NCBI GenBank assembly: GCA_018261935.1
Contig: JAGTRP010000017.1
Coordinates: 1 to 64,000, forward strand
Reading direction: 5' to 3'
Origin: Rhodocyclaceae bacterium
Lineage (GTDB): Bacteria; Pseudomonadota; Gammaproteobacteria; Burkholderiales; Rhodocyclaceae
Length of the DNA: 64,000 nt
Positions 28,015-36,137 of this stretch are shown here, in pieces. The notes under the pieces are model-generated. The model was not told where the DNA came from, did not search any database, and was given only the letters and a program-made list of their open reading frames with translations. Each line of letters opens with the position of its first letter. The stretch's first letter is position 1. The translations under genes and the position numbers were made by a program.

Positions 28015-29514
28015 TCACCGGATCACCCGCCCCCACTCCGCCTCGAAATAGCGCACCAGGACCTGGTTGTTGAGCCGGTTCACCTCCGCCGCCACCGGTC
28101 CCATGTCGGCGGGGAAATGGAAGAGGGAGGCGGTGGTCTGGGGCGTCAGGAAACGGGTCGGCACCGGGTAGCCCGCCGGCGGCACGTAGGCTTCCCGGCC
28201 GGCCAGGATGTAGCCCCATTCCCCGAAGGAGGGCACCAGGGCGTGGTAGGGGGCGGTCTTCAGCCCGACGCTCTCCAGGGTCGCCACCACGCACCAGAAG
28301 GACTGCCGGGCGTAGAGGGGCGAGGTGGACTGCACCACCATCAGCCCCCGGGGCGCCAGGCGCTTCTCCAGCAGCCGGTAGAACGCCGAGGTGTAGAGCT
28401 TGCCGAGGGCGAAGTTGGCCGGATCGGGGAAATCCACCACCACGAAATCGAAGCTCTCCCGGCTCCCCTCCAACCACAGCAGGGCGTCGGCATTGATCAC
28501 CTTCACCCTGGGCGAATTGAGGGCGCTGCCGTTCAGTTCGGTGAGCATGGGGGCGGTGGAAAACAGCCGGGTCATGGCCGGGTCCAAGTCCACCAGGGTC
28601 ACCGACTCCACTCCGGGGTATTTCAGTATCTCCCGCACCGCCAGGCCGTCCCCTCCCCCCAGCACTAGCACCCGTCGCGCCCAGGGCAGGCTGGCCAGCC
28701 CGGGATGGACCAGGGCCTCGTGGTAGCGGTATTCGTCGTGGGACGAGAACTGCAGGTTGTTGTTGAGGAAGAGCCGCAGGTCGTCTCGCCAGCGGGTGAG
28801 GACGATGCGCTGGTAGGGAGTCGACTCGGCGTGGACGATATCGTCGGCGTAGAGGTGGGCTTCGGCCAGGCTGGTGAGCTGCCCCGCCCCGGCAAACCCG
28901 GCCGCCAGCAGAGCTAAGACGGCCCAGCATTGCCCCAGGAGCCAGGACCGCCCGGGCAACTGGGCCCGGAACAGGCGCAGGGCCCAGAAGGCCACCACCA
29001 CGTTCATGAGTCCGAACAGCAGTCCGGTGCGGACCATGCCGAGATGGGGCGCCAGCAGCAGGGGAAAGAGGATGGAGACCGCCAGGGCCCCGAGATAATC
29101 GAAGGTGAGCACCTGGGACACCAGGTCCTTGAAGGCCAGCTCCCGCTCCAGAATGCGCATCACCAGGGGAATCTCCAGCCCCACCAGGAGGCCCACCAGG
29201 AAGACCACCAGGTAGAGGGCCAGCTTGAAGGGCGCGGCCAGCCAGGTGAACACCACGAACAGCCCGGCGGCGGAAAAGCCCCCCAGCAGCCCGACCATCA
29301 GCTCGATCTGGACAAAGCGCCCCACCAGGTTCCGGGTAATGAACTTGGACAGCCAGGAGCCGACCCCCATGGCGAACAGGTAGGTGCCGATGACCGTGGA
29401 GAACTGGGTGACCGAATCCCCCAGCAGATAGGACGACAGGGCGCCGGCGACGAGCTCGTAGGCAAGCCCGCAGGACGCGATGACGAAAACGGAAACCAGC
29501 AGGGCGTGACGCAT
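28015..29514 (-). CDS. Membrane-anchored spermidine-synthase-like protein
   Basis: A 499-residue protein with seven or so N-terminal membrane spans (residues 1-215) followed by a SpeE-like aminopropyltransferase fold (about 225-490). The SAM-type binding motif is VLVLGGGDGLAVREILKYP with the acidic residue in VTLVDLDP. The catalytic-loop equivalent is VVVDFPDPANFALGKLYT, and HDEYRYHEALVHPG matches the DExxYHE-type substrate motif of SpeE. An enzyme acting on amines at the inner face of the membrane is likely, but its substrate is unknown. It is last in a five-gene cluster (DUF350, SPFH/SHOCT, DUF4178, micropeptide) and starts 11 bp after the micropeptide stop. No speD lies in the window. Confidence 0.88.
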   Translation of the reverse strand: MRHALLVSVFVIASCGLAYELVAGALSSYLLGDSVTQFSTVIGTYLFAMGVGSWLSKFITRNLVGRFVQIELMVGLLGGFSAAGLFVVFTWLAAPFKLALYLVVFLVGLLVGLEIPLVMRILERELAFKDLVSQVLTFDYLGALAVSILFPLLLAPHLGMVRTGLLFGLMNVVVAFWALRLFRAQLPGRSWLLGQCWAVLALLAAGFAGAGQLTSLAEAHLYADDIVHAESTPYQRIVLTRWRDDLRLFLNNNLQFSSHDEYRYHEALVHPGLASLPWARRVLVLGGGDGLAVREILKYPGVESVTLVDLDPAMTRLFSTAPMLTELNGSALNSPRVKVINADALLWLEGSRESFDFVVVDFPDPANFALGKLYTSAFYRLLEKRLAPRGLMVVQSTSPLYARQSFWCVVATLESVGLKTAPYHALVPSFGEWGYILAGREAYVPPAGYPVPTRFLTPQTTASLFHFPADMGPVAAEVNRLNNQVLVRYFEAEWGRVIR

Positions 29515-29525
29515 GGTGCCCCGGC

Positions 29526-29675
29526 TTACTTGTGATAGATGCGGCTGCCGCCGCTGCCGCCTGAGCTGCCGCCCGAATTGGCCACGTTTTCGAAGAGGTT
29601 CCAGCCCTGGGATTGGCCGTAGCCGAAGAGCGTGAGCGCCAGGATGCCGGCGACGAGGTTGAATTTGTTGAACAT
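29526..29675 (-). CDS. 49-residue membrane micropeptide with Gly/Ser tail
   Basis: A small gene read directly from the sequence between the DUF4178 and spermidine-synthase-like genes. Its ATG shares a base with the DUF4178 stop (TGATG), and the stop is 11 bp from the next start, so it is translationally coupled. The N-terminus MFNKFNLVAGILALTLFGYG is one hydrophobic segment. A polar part follows (QSQGWNLFENVAN), then a Gly/Ser-rich stretch of about ten residues and the ending RIYHK. I do not recognise a named family. A role as a small membrane subunit or as a substrate of the neighbouring enzyme is inference only. Confidence 0.72.
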   Translation of the reverse strand: MFNKFNLVAGILALTLFGYGQSQGWNLFENVANSGGSSGGSGGSRIYHK

Positions 29676-31597
29676 CAGTCGTCCGAATCGCCGCTGCCCG
29701 CCGGCGCGTGGTCGCTTTCGGCCCAGCGGCTGGCCTCGAAGGCGCCCCGGCGCAGGCGGCTGAAGAGGGGGAAAAGCACCAGGAAGATCAGCACCAGCAC
29801 GAAGTTCGACCAGCCGGGGCCGCCGGTCTCCACCGCCAGGGTGTCATGCACCGGCACCGGCTTTTCGGGGGCGAGGTCCGGGTCCACGGCCAAGTAGTAG
29901 GTGCCGGGAGGAATGCCGGCGAACACCACCTCGTCGTCCTGGGAACCCTCGGACCAGCTGCCGTCCTCGTCCCGACCAGCGTAGTAGGACAGTTCCCGGA
30001 CTGCCGGCCAGGCGGCGCCGGTGTTCTTGTCCACCAGGGTGAGGTTGAGGCCGACCCAGTTATTGTCCAGGTTGGCGTGGTTTTTCACCACGATCTTCCG
30101 TGGCTTGCCCTTGATCTCGAAGGGGGCCGTGGTCTGGGTCTGCTCCGCGTTCTGGGGCGAAAAATCCAGCTCCTGCCGCAGAAGCTGCTGTTCCCCGGCA
30201 GCGGAAGCGAACCACAGCTGGGCCAGGAGCGCCGCCACTGCCAGGCCCCAGAAGGTCCGGCAGGTCTTGCGGTGGGTGGCCTCCCAGGGGTTGGGCTGGT
30301 TGGCATAGACGCCGACAGGGTCCGGCAGAGGCGCGGGCAGCTTGAAGGCCGAGCGGACGACCTCGGGCTCGACATAGGTCCCTCGGGACCAGGAAAGCTC
30401 GTTGCTAGTGCTCTCCAGGGACAGCATGAGAGGCGGCGCCACGTAGTCCACTCCCCGGGTCGTCTCGCCGCGCTTCACCCGCCAGGTGAATTCGCCGGCC
30501 ACCTGGATGACTTCGGCGGACGGGGTGGTGGAAAAGTGCAGGTAGGTCTGCCTCTCGTAGGTGACAGGCGTCGCGTCGCCCCGGTGACTGGGGTGGCGGG
30601 AAAGGACGTCCACGACGTTCCAGTGGCCGTTGTATTCCGTCAGCCAGCGGTAGGTGCCGTTTTCCGCCGCCAGCAGGTACTCCCGCCAGTCGTATTCGAT
30701 GCCGTCGATCTTGGTCTGCTTCACCAGGAAGCCGATGACCTCGGCCGGCTTGCCATCCAGGACGCCCTGGCTGCCGAGGGGCAGGTGGGGAATGTATTTT
30801 TCGTCCTTCGGCCCCAGGGCCTTGGAGAGCAGCTGGTAATTCCGGTCGCCGGTGTCCACCACCGCTCCGCAAGCGGCGCAGCCCACCGCCAGGATGTCCT
30901 TGGAGCGGGCCGACAGGGGCGAGCCGCAGCTGGGGCAGCGGAAGGCCTGGGCCTCGATGGTGACCTCGGGAATTGGCATGCCTTCCCGCAGCCCGGTCAT
31001 TTTCAGGGACTTGAAATCCACCGGGGCGCCGACGAAAAGGAGCGGCGGCTCCTCCGAATAGTCCAGGGTGGCGAAATGCTCGCCGCCCCGCAGGTCCACC
31101 ACCGGCGCCTTGTAGCCGGGGCCGACCTTGAAGGGCAGCTCCCCCTGGCCGGCGACGCATTCGGCGTCCTCGATGTCGGTCACCGTCCACGGCCTACCTG
31201 CGATGGTGAGGCGCTGCCCGGCTTCCAGTCCGGCGAAGGCCGGCAGGGGCTCCTGGACCGGATGCAGGAAGGAAACCACGTATTCGCCCCCAGCCTCGGA
31301 CAGCCAGCCGGTGCGCATGTCGTCGAACAGGAGGTGCCACTCGTTCCAGAGGCCCTGGCTGTATTTCAGCTGGATGCGGCCGATGAGGGCGAAATGGACG
31401 CCCTCCCACTGCCCTTCCGCCCCCAACTGGAGGGGAGAGCGGTCCTCCGCCAGGGCCGCCATCTTGCCGATGTCCTCCAGGGCCTGATCGTGGCGCACCA
31501 GGGTGCTCTGGCAGTATTCGCAGACGGCAAAAATGGACGCCGCCGACTTGAAGACGACGGCGGCGCCACAGGAAGGACAGGAAGCGGCTTGGGCCAT
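29675..31597 (-). CDS. DUF4178 protein with two zinc ribbons and two membrane spans
   Basis: A 640-residue protein. The first zinc ribbon is at residues 7-29 (CPSC, CEYC), the second near 222-243 (CPSCG, CAACG). Each is followed by a DUF4178 domain; the repeated core appears as WNEWHLLFDD and YDWREYLLAA. Hydrophobic spans at about 447-465 (FWGLAVAALLAQLWFASA) and about 595-612 (NFVLVLIFLVLFPLF) enclose a beta-rich region of about 130 residues that should be periplasmic. DUF4178 has no established biochemical role; it recurs with DUF350, SPFH and polyamine-synthase-like genes. It starts 7 bp after the SPFH stop and overlaps the micropeptide start. Confidence 0.85.
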   Translation of the reverse strand: MAQAASCPSCGAAVVFKSAASIFAVCEYCQSTLVRHDQALEDIGKMAALAEDRSPLQLGAEGQWEGVHFALIGRIQLKYSQGLWNEWHLLFDDMRTGWLSEAGGEYVVSFLHPVQEPLPAFAGLEAGQRLTIAGRPWTVTDIEDAECVAGQGELPFKVGPGYKAPVVDLRGGEHFATLDYSEEPPLLFVGAPVDFKSLKMTGLREGMPIPEVTIEAQAFRCPSCGSPLSARSKDILAVGCAACGAVVDTGDRNYQLLSKALGPKDEKYIPHLPLGSQGVLDGKPAEVIGFLVKQTKIDGIEYDWREYLLAAENGTYRWLTEYNGHWNVVDVLSRHPSHRGDATPVTYERQTYLHFSTTPSAEVIQVAGEFTWRVKRGETTRGVDYVAPPLMLSLESTSNELSWSRGTYVEPEVVRSAFKLPAPLPDPVGVYANQPNPWEATHRKTCRTFWGLAVAALLAQLWFASAAGEQQLLRQELDFSPQNAEQTQTTAPFEIKGKPRKIVVKNHANLDNNWVGLNLTLVDKNTGAAWPAVRELSYYAGRDEDGSWSEGSQDDEVVFAGIPPGTYYLAVDPDLAPEKPVPVHDTLAVETGGPGWSNFVLVLIFLVLFPLFSRLRRGAFEASRWAESDHAPAGSGDSDD

Positions 31598-31604
31598 CCG
31601 GGGC

Positions 31605-32636
31605 TCAGGTGAGCTTTTTCAGAAGCTCCGCCTTTTTGGCCTCGAATTCCTCCCGGGAGAGGATGCCCTTCTCCATGAGTCCGTGCAGCTTCTCGATGGT
31701 GGCCACCACGTCCTCGGCGGATACCGTCGCCGCTGCGGCGGCGGGGGCTGCAGCGGCGGGCGCGGCCTGGGGCTGCATGGCCTGGGACATGGCCTGGCCC
31801 ATCACCTGGCCGAAGCCGATGCCGGCCCCGACCCCGGCCCCGAGGCCGGCCATGCCGCCCTCGTTCTGGGCCGCCAGGGGAATGCTGTTGGCCACCTGGT
31901 ACTGGGTGTAGCGCCCCATGTCGCCGATGATGTTCATGCCGATGCGCTGGTCGAGGATCTTCTGCAGCTCCTCCGGCAGGGAGACGTTCTGCACCACCAG
32001 GGAATCCAGGGCCAGGCCGAAATCGGTGAACACCGGCGCCATCTTCTCCCGCAGCCGGGCGCCGAATTCCTCCTGGTTGGCAGCCATGTCCAGGAAGGCG
32101 ACGCCGGATTCGGCGAAGAGGTCAGTCATGCTGCCGATCAGGGTGTTGCGGAGCTGGCCCTCCAGCTCGTCCCGGGTGTAGATGTCGCGGGTGCCGGAAA
32201 TCTTGCCGTAGAAGACCTTGGGATCCACCAGGTGGTAGGAGTAGATGCCGAAGGCCCGCAGCCGCACCGCCCCGAACTCCTTGTCGCGGATGGTGATCGG
32301 GTTGGGGGTACCCCACTTGCGGTCGATCTGGGTGCGGGTGGAGTAGAAATAGACGTCCGACTTGAAGGGCGACTCGAAGAGCTTGTCCCAGTTCTTCAGG
32401 TAGGTGAGCACCGGCAGGGTCTGGGTGCTGAGCCTGTACATGCCCGGCGCGAAGACGTCGGCCACCGTGCCCTCATTGACGAAGATGGCTGTCTGGGACT
32501 CCCGCACGGTCAGGCTGGCGCCGTTCTGGATTTCCATTTCCTGCATGGGAAAGCGCCAGGCCAGGACGCCATCCTGGCCCTCGGTCCATTGCAGGATGTC
32601 GATAAACTGCTTCTTGATGAAATCCATCAGTGACAT
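31605..32636 (-). CDS. SPFH-domain protein with C-terminal SHOCT
   Basis: A 343-residue protein. Residues 1-245 resemble the SPFH/Band-7 'virion core protein' family (SLTVRESQTAIFVNEGTVADVFAPG is split here as its first hallmark, with LPEELQKILDQRIGM at the end of the helical part). An Ala/Gln/Gly-rich linker (about 260-310) leads to a SHOCT motif at the C-terminus (LMEKGILSREEFEAKKAELL). There is no N-terminal membrane span, so it probably forms a membrane-associated scaffold. It lies 18 bp after DUF350 and 7 bp before DUF4178. Confidence 0.86.
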   Translation of the reverse strand: MSLMDFIKKQFIDILQWTEGQDGVLAWRFPMQEMEIQNGASLTVRESQTAIFVNEGTVADVFAPGMYRLSTQTLPVLTYLKNWDKLFESPFKSDVYFYSTRTQIDRKWGTPNPITIRDKEFGAVRLRAFGIYSYHLVDPKVFYGKISGTRDIYTRDELEGQLRNTLIGSMTDLFAESGVAFLDMAANQEEFGARLREKMAPVFTDFGLALDSLVVQNVSLPEELQKILDQRIGMNIIGDMGRYTQYQVANSIPLAAQNEGGMAGLGAGVGAGIGFGQVMGQAMSQAMQPQAAPAAAAPAAAAATVSAEDVVATIEKLHGLMEKGILSREEFEAKKAELLKKLT

Positions 32637-32654
32637 GGCTTTCCTCCTTGGAAA

Positions 32655-33056
32655 TCAGACGATGCAGCCGGCGTTGATGATGCCGACGCCGACGGAAAGG
32701 GCAGCGAGAAAGATTCCCGCCGCCAGGCGGCCCTGGGGAATGTCTTCGGCGAGGTGGGGCAGGATGACCCGGGCAGCGACGAAGGCGCAGAGCTGGATGA
32801 TGCAGGCCAGGATGCCCCAGCCCAGCATGGAGAGCAGGTTATGGCTCACCGCCACGGCCACCGCCACCGGCAGGGCGATGCCCAGCAGGGCGCCGGCGAG
32901 GCTGGTGGCCGCAGCCACGTTGCCCTGGCGGATGAGGGCCAGTTCGTTGTAGGGCGTGATGAAGGCGTAGACGGTGAGGAAAACCGTCAGGATGGCAATG
33001 GCCACCGCAAAGAATGAGATGAAGCCCAACAGATTGTTGATGACGATATCGAACAT
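32655..33056 (-). CDS. DUF350 (YjfL-like) membrane protein
   Basis: A 133-residue inner-membrane protein with four hydrophobic spans (about 9-30, 45-68, 75-95, 108-130), the size and pattern of the DUF350/YjfL family. The ATG at 33056 has AGGAG upstream; the frame continues upstream only as a shadow of coaX. DUF350 proteins keep company with glutathionylspermidine-synthase-like or polyamine-synthase-like genes. It opens the five-gene cluster, 64 bp after coaX. Confidence 0.85.
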   Translation of the reverse strand: MFDIVINNLLGFISFFAVAIAILTVFLTVYAFITPYNELALIRQGNVAAATSLAGALLGIALPVAVAVAVSHNLLSMLGWGILACIIQLCAFVAARVILPHLAEDIPQGRLAAGIFLAALSVGVGIINAGCIV

Positions 33057-33120
33057 CGCTGCTCCTTTGGCGCCTCCGGCGCTTGGCTCCGCGGCATCGT
33101 AGCCTCTGCCCGGCGGATAT

Positions 33121-33846
33121 TCAACCGGGATCGTCGCCGGCGAGATGGAATAGGCCGTCCAGCACCAGGGTGTCGGCCTGGCGGAAGGGCAGATCGAGAT
33201 GCTGGGCAAGGAGCGGGGCCGCGCCGCCGAAGAGCAGGCACAGGGCCCCGGGATGGGCGGCGATGCGGGCGAAGGCCCGGCCGATGGCGCCCACCTGGGC
33301 CTCCAGGCAGCCGCTGAAAATGGCGTCGTCGGTGCAGCGGGGAAAAGCCTCGTGCCGCCCCCGGGCCAGGGGCAGGCCGGCGGTGTGGCGGGCCAGGGAC
33401 TGGCGCATGAGGTCGAAGCCGGGCAGGATGAGCCCGCCGAGGAAATGGCCGTCGGCGGACAGGGCATCGATGGTGGTGGCGGTGCCGGCGCCGACCACCA
33501 GGCAATCGGTATCCACCCGTTGGCGGGCGCCCACCAGGGCGCACCAGCGGTCCACCCCGAGGCTGGCCGGCTCGCCATAGCCGTTCACCACACCGCCGCC
33601 CTCGGCAGCGGACTGCACGAAGCGCAGGCGCCGCAGCCAACCGGAGAAAGCCTTGTTGATGGCCGCCGCTGCCTTGGCTCCGGCCACATTGGCCACCATG
33701 ATCCGATCCGGAGCCGGCAATTCCTTCAGGCGCTCCCCCAGTTCGCCGATTTCGGCCTGGAGCAGAGCCCCCTCCGAGAGCCAGCGCTCACCGTCCCGCA
33801 GGCCCCATTTGATGCGGGTGTTGCCGCTGTCGATGCAGAGGATCAT
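33121..33846 (-). CDS. coaX: Type III pantothenate kinase
   Basis: A 241-residue enzyme for the first step of coenzyme A synthesis. It shows the ASKHA phosphate motif CIDSGNTRIKWGL at the N-terminus, SLGVDRWCALVGA, and VVGAGTATTIDAL. The ATG at 33846 overlaps the birA stop by 4 bp. The birA-coaX pair is typical of betaproteobacteria. Confidence 0.94.
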   Translation of the reverse strand: MILCIDSGNTRIKWGLRDGERWLSEGALLQAEIGELGERLKELPAPDRIMVANVAGAKAAAAINKAFSGWLRRLRFVQSAAEGGGVVNGYGEPASLGVDRWCALVGARQRVDTDCLVVGAGTATTIDALSADGHFLGGLILPGFDLMRQSLARHTAGLPLARGRHEAFPRCTDDAIFSGCLEAQVGAIGRAFARIAAHPGALCLLFGGAAPLLAQHLDLPFRQADTLVLDGLFHLAGDDPG

Positions 33847-34634
33847 CGGACGCGCAGGGACACGTCCCCGGACAGGATGCGCTTGATGCAGACCGCCGTC
33901 TCCACCAGCAGGGCGCCATCGCTGTCGACGCCCAGGCAGATGCCCTCGCATTCCACTGCCTCGTCCTGGAGGATCGTCACCGGCCGGCCCTGCCAGGCGT
34001 GGCGGCGCTGCCATTCGCTCTGGACGGCTGCAAAGCCGCCGGCATCGAAGCGGTCCAGCACGTCGGCCAGGGCGCCCAGCAGGCCGGCCAGAAGCCGATG
34101 GCGGTCAGGCAGGGAGGGAAGATCGTCCGCCAGCCCCGCCGCCGGCATGAGAAGGTCGCCCGCCGGCGCCAGGAGATTCAGGCCGATGCCGATGACCGCC
34201 TGAGTGCCGCGCCGGTCCGAGGACAGCTCCACCAGGATGCCCGCCAGCTTGGCAAAACCTTCGGCCCTTTCCAGCAGGACATCGTTGGGCCACTTCAGGC
34301 GGACATGGGCGGCGCCCAGCTCTTCCAGGGCCTGGGCCACCGCCACTCCCACCGCCAGGGAAAGCCCGGTGAGCCGGGTCGCCGGGCCGGAGAAGCGCCA
34401 GAGCAGGGAGAAGGTCAGACTGCCCTCCGGGGATGACAGCCAGTTGCGCCCGCGGCGGCCGCGGCCGGCGCTCTGGCGGTCGGCCACCACCACGGTCCCC
34501 GACGGCGCCCCCCGGTCGGCCCGGCGGGACAGTTCGCTGCTGGTGGAATCGCATTCCTCCAGGCTATCCACGTCGAAGCGACCGGACAGGGGGCCGAGGA
34601 AGGGTTTGACGAGAACGGGATCGATCGTAGGCAT
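33843..34634 (-). CDS. birA: Biotin-protein ligase without HTH domain
   Basis: A 263-residue ligase that attaches biotin to the acetyl-CoA carboxylase carrier. The biotinyl-AMP loop is GRGRRGRNWLS, and the catalytic KWPNDVLL and GIGLNL motifs follow. The N-terminus goes directly into the catalytic domain, with no winged-helix domain, so it cannot act as the biotin repressor as E. coli BirA does. I chose the ATG at 34634; the frame extends 24 residues upstream without family sequence. Confidence 0.93.
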   Translation of the reverse strand: MPTIDPVLVKPFLGPLSGRFDVDSLEECDSTSSELSRRADRGAPSGTVVVADRQSAGRGRRGRNWLSSPEGSLTFSLLWRFSGPATRLTGLSLAVGVAVAQALEELGAAHVRLKWPNDVLLERAEGFAKLAGILVELSSDRRGTQAVIGIGLNLLAPAGDLLMPAAGLADDLPSLPDRHRLLAGLLGALADVLDRFDAGGFAAVQSEWQRRHAWQGRPVTILQDEAVECEGICLGVDSDGALLVETAVCIKRILSGDVSLRVR

Positions 34635-34677
34635 GGCGGAATTATGGCCCAAAGCCGGGCCCTCCGGCAGGGCAAGG

Positions 34678-36090
34678 TTAGCCCCCCGCCGGCTCCCGGT
34701 CGCCATCCAGCCCCAGTTCCTGGATCTTGCGGGTGATGGTGTTACGGCCGATGCCCAGGGCCTGGGCCGCCTCGATCCGGCGCCCGCCGGTGTGTATCAG
34801 GGCCCGGGAAATCAGGACGCGCTCGAAGGCCCGGGAAAGGATGCCGTGCACATCCTCGATGCCGCGCCCCAGCAGCCGGTCCACCTCGGCCTCCAGATCC
34901 TCTTCCCAATCGCCGGCCGAGGCCGCTGCGGGCGCTTCCCGGAGTTCGGCCGGCAGGTCGTTGATTTCCACCTGCTGGCCCGGGGCCATGACGGTCAGCC
35001 AGTGGCAGAGGTTTTCCAGTTGCCGGACGTTGCCCTGGAAATCCAGGGCGGCCAGGTACTTGATGGCCGCCTCCGACAGGCGCTTGGTCTCCACCCCCAG
35101 TTCCTTGGCGCTCTTGGCCAGGAAGTGGCGGGTCAGCAGGGGAATGTCCTCCCGGCGCTCCCGCAGGGCCGGCAGGCGGATGCGGATGACGTTGAGGCGA
35201 TGGAAGAGGTCTTCCCGGAACAGGCCGTCCTTGACCCGGGACTCCAGGTTCTGGTGGGTGGCGGCGATGACCCGGACATTGGCCTTGATGGGGGAATGGC
35301 CGCCGACCCGGTAGAAATGGCCGTCGGAGAGGACCCGCAGGAGCCGGGTCTGGAGTTCGGCCGGCATGTCGCCGATCTCGTCGAGGAACAGGGTGCCCCC
35401 GTCCGCCTGCTCGAAGCGGCCCCGGCGCTGGGTCTGCGCCCCGGTGAAGGCGCCCCGTTCGTGGCCGAAAAGCTCCGACTCCAGCAGGTCCTTCGGGATC
35501 GCCGCCGTATTGATGGCGACGAAGGGCTTGTCGGCCCGGGGGCTGTGGCGGTGCAGGGCCCGGGCCACCAGTTCCTTGCCGCTGCCCGATTCGCCGGTGA
35601 TGAGGACGGTGGCGTGGGAAAGGGCCAGCCGGCCGATGGCCCGGAAGACTTCCTGCATGGCCGGCGCCTGGCCGAGGATCTCCGGGGCCACGCCCACCTC
35701 CTCCGATGCACCGCTTTGGTGCATCGACTCGTCCATCGCCCGGCGGATCAGCTCCACCGCCTGATCCACATCGAAGGGCTTGGGCAGGTATTCAAAGGCG
35801 CCGCCCTGGAAGGCGGCGACGGCGCTCTCCAGGTCCGAATAGGCGGTCATGATGATGACCGGCACGCCGTCGAAGCGGGTCTTCACTTCCTGCAGCAACT
35901 CAAGCCCCGACTGGCCCGGCATGCGGATATCGGAGAGGAGCACCTGGGGCGGCTCGGCCCCGTGGTCGAGGAGGGACAGGGCCTCGGTGGCCGAAGCGAA
36001 GCTCTTGAAGGGAATGCCTTCGCGGCTCAGGGTCTTTTCCAGCACCCAGCGGATGGAACGATCGTCATCGACGACCCAGACAGGTTTCAT
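34678..36090 (-). CDS. ntrC: Nitrogen regulation response regulator NtrC
   Basis: A 470-residue sigma54 activator. The receiver domain (1-120) has VVDDD and the phosphoacceptor Asp in LLSDIRMPG. The AAA+ domain (about 140-380) has GESGSGKE, the sigma54-contact loop GAFTGA and FLDEIGDMP. The Fis-type HTH at the C-terminus is AAQALGIGRNTITRKIQELGL. It should activate the glnA and amtB promoters noted in this window. The start at 36090 gives the family N-terminus. It follows ntrB after 47 bp. Confidence 0.95.
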   Translation of the reverse strand: MKPVWVVDDDRSIRWVLEKTLSREGIPFKSFASATEALSLLDHGAEPPQVLLSDIRMPGQSGLELLQEVKTRFDGVPVIIMTAYSDLESAVAAFQGGAFEYLPKPFDVDQAVELIRRAMDESMHQSGASEEVGVAPEILGQAPAMQEVFRAIGRLALSHATVLITGESGSGKELVARALHRHSPRADKPFVAINTAAIPKDLLESELFGHERGAFTGAQTQRRGRFEQADGGTLFLDEIGDMPAELQTRLLRVLSDGHFYRVGGHSPIKANVRVIAATHQNLESRVKDGLFREDLFHRLNVIRIRLPALRERREDIPLLTRHFLAKSAKELGVETKRLSEAAIKYLAALDFQGNVRQLENLCHWLTVMAPGQQVEINDLPAELREAPAAASAGDWEEDLEAEVDRLLGRGIEDVHGILSRAFERVLISRALIHTGGRRIEAAQALGIGRNTITRKIQELGLDGDREPAGG

Positions 36091-36137
36091 TTCTTTTCGG
36101 CCCTCTCTCAAGGTAGGCCCCACACAGGAAGCAGGAC

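Noticed and set aside
29708-31612. 634-residue plus-strand frame
   Set aside because: Antisense of DUF4178; the minus strand has paired zinc ribbons, membrane spans and coupled spacing.
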